Positions 8,259 to 12,257 of a stretch of DNA of 12,257 bases are shown in pieces. Source of the DNA: Beroe ovata (lineage: Eukaryota > Ctenophora > Nuda > Beroida > Beroidae); contig CAMPET010000226.1 in the NCBI GenBank assembly GCA_946803715.1, positions 7,187-19,443 on the forward strand, given 5' to 3'. Made by a program: the position numbers and the translations under genes. Position 1 is the stretch's first letter, and every line of letters starts with the position of its first letter. The notes under the pieces are model-generated. The model did no database searches and was not told the origin of the DNA. It was given only the letters and a program-made list of their open reading frames with translations.

Positions 8259-9658
8259 AATGAAGGGTTATGCTAATGCTCGTGTGTGAATGGGTCGGGA
8301 TACAGATTATTATATACAATGTAGAGTGAGAGACAAGGTGTAGAGAAGATGATGTATAATAGAATTTATTAGACGTATACCCCTTATAAAATACCTATTT
8401 ATTGACTGTAACATACCTTATTGTAAACAAGATTATGTCCTTTCTTATTTCATTAGCAAATGGAGTACATGACCTCTAATCTCGGGTTGACGAACCAATT
8501 ACAACAATCGAACCTAAGCTCTATCTTTCTGTATCGAATCCTAGGAAACTTGGATTCGAGACCGTGATAATAAGAACATACTAAATCTCAATTATTTTAT
8601 ATTCAACTTTGTGTAAGAGAAGCAAAAATTTTCTGGAGTGTTCAAATTTGAGATTGTTATGAATTATGGTATTTTTTAATTTTCATGTAAATAGTGATAT
8701 AGAATGATGTTAGCGTATGATATATAATATGATATGAAGCATATGTGGTGATGACTCTCTTACGATACCTACGGAAGTTTCATATGAGCCAGCCTGAGAG
8801 CCATATCTCTATCCTCACCCTACTGTTTTACTATCATGAATGGGCTATTTTGGGATAAAGACACTTTTATTCTGCCATCCTACACACTATGTTTTACTGA
8901 ATTTTAATAAATTTCATTTCTACATAGTTTTATCGATAAAGTACATCATTACTAGAGAAGATGCATGTTCTATGACTCTGAGAGCCGTGGGTAGGATGAA
9001 GTATTGAAGTATGGATCATATGTCTTCACAAATAACATTTGGTTGTGTGGCTCCACTTCTCACAATTATTCAGATTCCCCGCCACCAGTAGTCCTTGTAT
9101 TCGATACTAGGCCATGTCAAATCATCCTGAGCATGTACTATCATAATTCTTTAATTGATCACTAATTATTGACTCATTAATCCAGGAAGTTGTGGCTGAA
9201 ATTTGAAGCTATAATTTCACTAATAAATCCTCTTCATCTATATTATAATCGAGAGAGCATCTTAAAACGTAGATCACTAGCGGGGGGTTTTCTAGTCTTC
9301 AATAATCGACAACATGACTTTATCTGTCTTGTTCTTAGCATTGTTGTCGGTATACTGTACGATAACATACAGAGTTCTGTATAATAGATATGTTGTAACA
9401 CACAGACACACACATATGTATGAATACACACATATCTCATTATCACACACACACAGTACCTAGTGCTATATCTTGTGTTGATAGTCTTCATCAGTCTCCC
9501 TCCGGCCTGTCATCCTCACATGTTATACGAGTGCTACGTCACAGTAACATTACACTATCCACATCTACCCTTGTAATGCAGCTATCTCTAGCAGCTGTTC
9601 GAATTCTGTTTCCGATGTATCTGATGTTTAATAACTCTTGCAATATATATGTTGTAGG
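8259..9658. other. MCU-BTB intergenic region, no gene seen
   Basis: This AT-rich stretch of 1.4 kb has frequent stops in all frames. The first canonical AATAAA downstream of MCU is at 8906-8911, about 740 bp past the stop, and TATAAA at 8385-8390 is a nearer non-canonical candidate. From about 9460 to 9657 the composition rises and could hold 5' UTR or an upstream exon of the BTB gene. A phase-compatible join from ...CCCTT (ending 9571) to 9658 exists but shows no recognisable protein. Confidence 0.5.
9398..9456. repeat. (CA)n microsatellite, interrupted
   Basis: CACA-rich runs are interrupted by ATATGTATGAAT and ATATCTCATTAT. The tract is in non-coding DNA about 200 bp upstream of the BTB coding region. 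Confidence 0.85.
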
Positions 9659-11326
9659 ATGTATGAAGATCTACCTGGCAAGATCGTAGTCCCAGCAGAT
9701 TTTGGGATTGAGAACCTCAACTCTAGGCTGCACGGCAATGTTTCTCTGAAACTGGAACACTCCGACAACCTGCTCGTCAACTCCATCGTTCTGTCTCTGA
9801 ACAGTCCTGTGTTTGTGGAAATGTTGAGGGAGATGGGGAGCAGAGTCCTGGATATGAGGGCCTATACCCCCAGTGTAGTTAGACTGTTCATGGAATCACT
9901 GTATACAGGACGAATTACCATACAAAAACATGATCTAAAAGACTTCAGTAAGTTGGCAAGCACTTACAAAGTAGCGTGGTTAATTCACAAGTGTCATGAT
10001 TTCTACACCGATCTCCTAGATAGTGTGGATATTGAAGATGCTGACGATGTTTTCTTGCTGTTTGAGGAGGCATGCTCCATCAAACTCAGCATAGGCGACT
10101 CACTCTACATCGAGCAAGTGTTGGCAAAGATCAACACTTCGCGCCACGATTTATCCGTTTTTATCGAGCGTTACACCAGTGTAGGTTATCTCAGTTTTAC
10201 TGAAGCTCAGGTTGATCTTATTGTCGAGTTCAATCCTGAAGACTATACTGTGTTCCTGAGGATAGTCAAGGAGAATGTTACGAAGAACCAAGTGTTTGAC
10301 AGCACCTCCAGACTCATACTGAAGAGAGTTGATCTTGTAAAGTGTATGGAGCAGAACTTAACCCTCTATAATGAAGTTATAGATCTGATCTTAAAGAGGA
10401 CTAAAGATATCAGCAGACAGGACAAGATGATGATCCATGAGCTCAACAGAGATGCCATGGGCAAATTCAAGGGGAAACATGAGTGTAAGAGTAAAGTGCT
10501 GACTCGCTCAGATACCATGAACTTTGCAACTCGTGCTCTCAAATCCCTGAAGCGGATGGGCACGAGAACAGAACTCAAACTCCTTCCCTCCAAGTTCCAC
10601 GTGTTCCAATGCTACGACATCATGGAGGATCTTGAATTTGACGATTTCCTGAGCATCCTTTCCCTTTCCTCAGAGGTGAAGAGCTTGTTCATGATGCTGG
10701 AATCGGTCGATATGTTTGGGTGCTGGGACAAGTTCTCCTCCGACTCCCTGAGGAAGGTGATATCGACAGTCGAATCCCGGGCTTGGACCAGGATCCCCCG
10801 AGTATTCCTCTCGAGTCTCCACTGGTTGAACGACAGTCCCGACAAGATGAATCTACTCCGGGACTGCTCTGCTCTTTGCTGTGACTCCAACCACACGATC
10901 ATGATCAGTGACGAGGTATTCACCCCACGGGCATTTCTCCTGAGGGAGAAGTTCTACAAGTTCATCTTCCCCCGACCTCGCACCACAAACTGCATCATCC
11001 TGTCCACACATTGCGGTATTCTGGTTAAAGTCACCCCATTCGACAGAGCCACGTCACAGAAGTTCAGATTGGAGGTGGTACAGGACGCTGCTCAGTACTC
11101 TGAGCACAAGATGCACTTTCACCACCACATTGTGATTCCGGATAGGATGCACTTTGTGGTTGAGATGTTCAACGAGGGGCAGGAGGATGGGGTGAACATG
11201 GAGGTGTCCTGGGCCCGGGGGTCACCAGATTTCAGCGGTGAGGGAGGTAGGATAAGGTGGGGAGGGTGGCAGTGGGGTGACACTCACAACGCGAGACTTA
11301 TCCTTTACTACGATAACACTCAGTGA
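9659..11326 (+). CDS. BTB/POZ-domain protein with uncharacterised C-terminal region
   Basis: An uninterrupted frame from ATG 9659 encodes about 555 residues. Residues about 20-125 read as a BTB fold: GNVSLKLEHSDNLLVNSIVL (the D-hydrophobic-H-S-L-type strand and helix), then SPVFVEML, then a Y-T-PSVVRLFMESLYTG segment typical of the BTB core, and a final helical stretch to about 120. An alpha-helical middle follows, where a BACK-like region would be expected (about 125-260). From about 300 the sequence is not family-diagnostic to me. The last 115 residues are rich in beta-prone stretches with aromatic and His clusters (MHFHHHIVIP, WGGWQWGD) and may form a separate beta domain. BTB proteins commonly dimerise and often act as Cul3 adaptors, but no kelch, MATH or zinc-finger repeats are visible, so the role is unassigned. 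GTTGTAG just before the ATG could be a splice acceptor. The stop overlaps a GTGAGT donor-like site at 11323, so a spliced extension is possible. Confidence 0.8.
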   Translation: MYEDLPGKIVVPADFGIENLNSRLHGNVSLKLEHSDNLLVNSIVLSLNSPVFVEMLREMGSRVLDMRAYTPSVVRLFMESLYTGRITIQKHDLKDFSKLASTYKVAWLIHKCHDFYTDLLDSVDIEDADDVFLLFEEACSIKLSIGDSLYIEQVLAKINTSRHDLSVFIERYTSVGYLSFTEAQVDLIVEFNPEDYTVFLRIVKENVTKNQVFDSTSRLILKRVDLVKCMEQNLTLYNEVIDLILKRTKDISRQDKMMIHELNRDAMGKFKGKHECKSKVLTRSDTMNFATRALKSLKRMGTRTELKLLPSKFHVFQCYDIMEDLEFDDFLSILSLSSEVKSLFMMLESVDMFGCWDKFSSDSLRKVISTVESRAWTRIPRVFLSSLHWLNDSPDKMNLLRDCSALCCDSNHTIMISDEVFTPRAFLLREKFYKFIFPRPRTTNCIILSTHCGILVKVTPFDRATSQKFRLEVVQDAAQYSEHKMHFHHHIVIPDRMHFVVEMFNEGQEDGVNMEVSWARGSPDFSGEGGRIRWGGWQWGDTHNARLILYYDNTQ

Positions 11327-11838
11327 GTAGATTAACACTGCGATCGAACACTCAGTGACACTCATTCAGCAGATAATGGAACTAACTTACAGAAAAAAAT
11401 GCAGTTACTTTGTGTGGTGTTAGAAATTAATTATTTATTTCATACTTTCATACTCAGAATTTGCGCGTTAATCAGTTTTTGTTTCAATCAGCTATTATAT
11501 TCACATATATACACTTGACTAAACAATTGATTCATATCTTTGATTGGGTATTCTTTGATATTTCGTTATTTATTATTTTGGTAATTTATTTGATGAGTAT
11601 CTATTATTTGAGTGAAACGCGATCATCTATAATCTTGACTTTCATTAAAGCCTCACATTTCATTGTTATCAATTTATTATTCCTGGGTCTATAATAAGAT
11701 TCTTGTAATGTAATCAATTAAAATCCATCGGGATTCAATGAAATCTAACCCTTATAACCCCAATATAACCCATTATCACTCTGATAGCTCCTTTACTGAC
11801 CCCTTATCTCAACAATCATAACCCCTCATCTATCTTAG
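11327..11838. other. BTB downstream region or intron
   Basis: AT-rich and free of recognisable genes. ATTAAA at 11644-11649 is the only poly(A)-signal-like hexamer on the + strand that I found. From 11740 to 11836 the strand becomes C/T-rich with recurring CCC-TTAT/AACCC pieces, ending in TATCTTAG, as expected of a polypyrimidine tract and splice acceptor. Confidence 0.45.
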
Positions 11839-11897
11839 GGAGATGGAGGCTAATATATGGGTGCCTGTGACGTTTACACACGTGGAATACCAAAAGG
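11839..11897 (+). CDS. possible short exon (start of a downstream gene or extension of the BTB gene)
   Basis: The stretch is flanked by a good acceptor (pyrimidine-rich, TATCTTAG) and a GTATGT donor at 11898. From an ATG at 11843 in a GGAGATGG context it reads MEANIWVPVTFTHVEYQKG and ends in phase 1. Alternatively, it joins in frame to the BTB frame at 11322 (CA plus G gives Gln). I do not recognise the family. A following frame at about 11970-12052, after ATCAAG, stays open for 27 codons but crosses the N at 11998. Confidence 0.3.
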
Positions 11898-11942
11898 GTA
11901 TGTACAATTTGCTGTGTTTAAAATATGTGTGTAGCCTAATTC

Positions 11943-11960
11943 TGTGTGTGTGTGTGTGTG
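11943..11960. repeat. (TG)n microsatellite
   Basis: Nine TG units lie inside the putative intron after the 11839-11897 exon-like stretch. Confidence 0.9.
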
Positions 11961-11997
11961 GTGATCAAGTAAGGTTCTCGGCCGAAGTCACATTTAC

Positions 11998-11998
11998 N
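11998..11998. other. ambiguous base (N)
   Basis: The second N of the window, within the sequence ATTTACNACACA next to a CA-rich stretch. Confidence 0.95.
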
Positions 11999-12105
11999 AC
12001 ACACAAATCTATTCAGACAAATCAAGCTGATCGGAAATCTCATGCTGGATGATAGCCAGAAATGGGAACAACTTCGAATAAATCCCTCATAATAATAACA
12101 CCTGT

Positions 12106-12126
12106 GCAGTGAACACTGTACACTGC
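12106..12126. repeat. short inverted repeat
   Basis: GCAGTG (12106-12111) pairs with CACTGC (12121-12126) across 9 nt. No gene is seen from 12053 to the end of the window. Confidence 0.6.
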
Positions 12127-12242
12127 CTCTATAGTTTATACACAGTGTGTACAAGCTCATGCACACACAGACACACGACTCCATTTTTTCACGGATTTTC
12201 TTTTATTTGTCATCACGTCTGGACTCTAGCTGCACTTCACAT

Positions 12243-12257
12243 ACACACACACACACA
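12243..12257. repeat. (AC)n microsatellite at the window end
   Basis: The window ends in an AC run, the complement of the TG run at its start. Confidence 0.9.

Noticed and set aside
7944-8319. Two overlapping minus-strand open frames opposite MCU exon 4
   Set aside because: They are antisense shadows of the MCU coding exon running into the TGTACA repeat tract.
11461-11694. 77-codon hydrophobic open frame resembling a small membrane protein
   Set aside because: The region is strongly AT-rich, which yields Ile/Leu/Phe/Tyr codons by chance. There is no ATG start and no context supporting a gene.

Overview
The window looks like compact metazoan nuclear DNA. The genes are split by short GT-AG introns (about 68 to 133 nt), the intergenic DNA is AT-rich with many TG/CA microsatellites, and two N bases mark assembly uncertainty. 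Small introns, tight gene spacing and animal families (SNAPC3, MCU with an N-terminal domain, a large BTB protein) fit an early-branching animal such as a sponge. That assignment is inference, and no other part of the sequence settles it.

Layout, all genes on the + strand. (1) 101-1097: the last four exons of a gene whose 5' end lies off the window. The first visible exon carries a protein-kinase subdomain XI-like motif (ERPTF-EVI), followed by a long, low-complexity, charged tail. (2) 1098-1950: a non-coding stretch with a four-copy 25-bp tandem repeat, an inverted repeat and a (TTG)n tract. (3) 1951-4963: a roughly 1.4-1.6 kb non-coding block present twice in direct orientation. The copies differ by few substitutions and many small and large indels, and copy B starts immediately after an N. 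(4) 5065-6660: a complete five-exon SNAPC3 gene, encoding the subunit of the snRNA-activating protein complex. (5) 6954-8168: a complete four-exon mitochondrial calcium uniporter gene (MCU) with the DIME selectivity motif. (6) 8169-9658: non-coding DNA with a palindrome-rich stretch and CA repeats. (7) 9659-11326: a long uninterrupted BTB-domain protein of about 555 residues. (8) 11327-12257: mostly non-coding DNA, with one short exon-like stretch at 11839-11897 that could begin another gene or extend the BTB gene.

The genes do not form an evident pathway: small-nuclear-RNA transcription, mitochondrial calcium uptake and a BTB protein are unrelated. The 293 bp between the SNAPC3 stop and the MCU start is notable. 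No prokaryotic, viral or CRISPR-like system was seen. The least ordinary structure is the duplicated block upstream of SNAPC3, where large indels are bounded by direct repeats and one copy has gained an inverted copy of a nearby segment.
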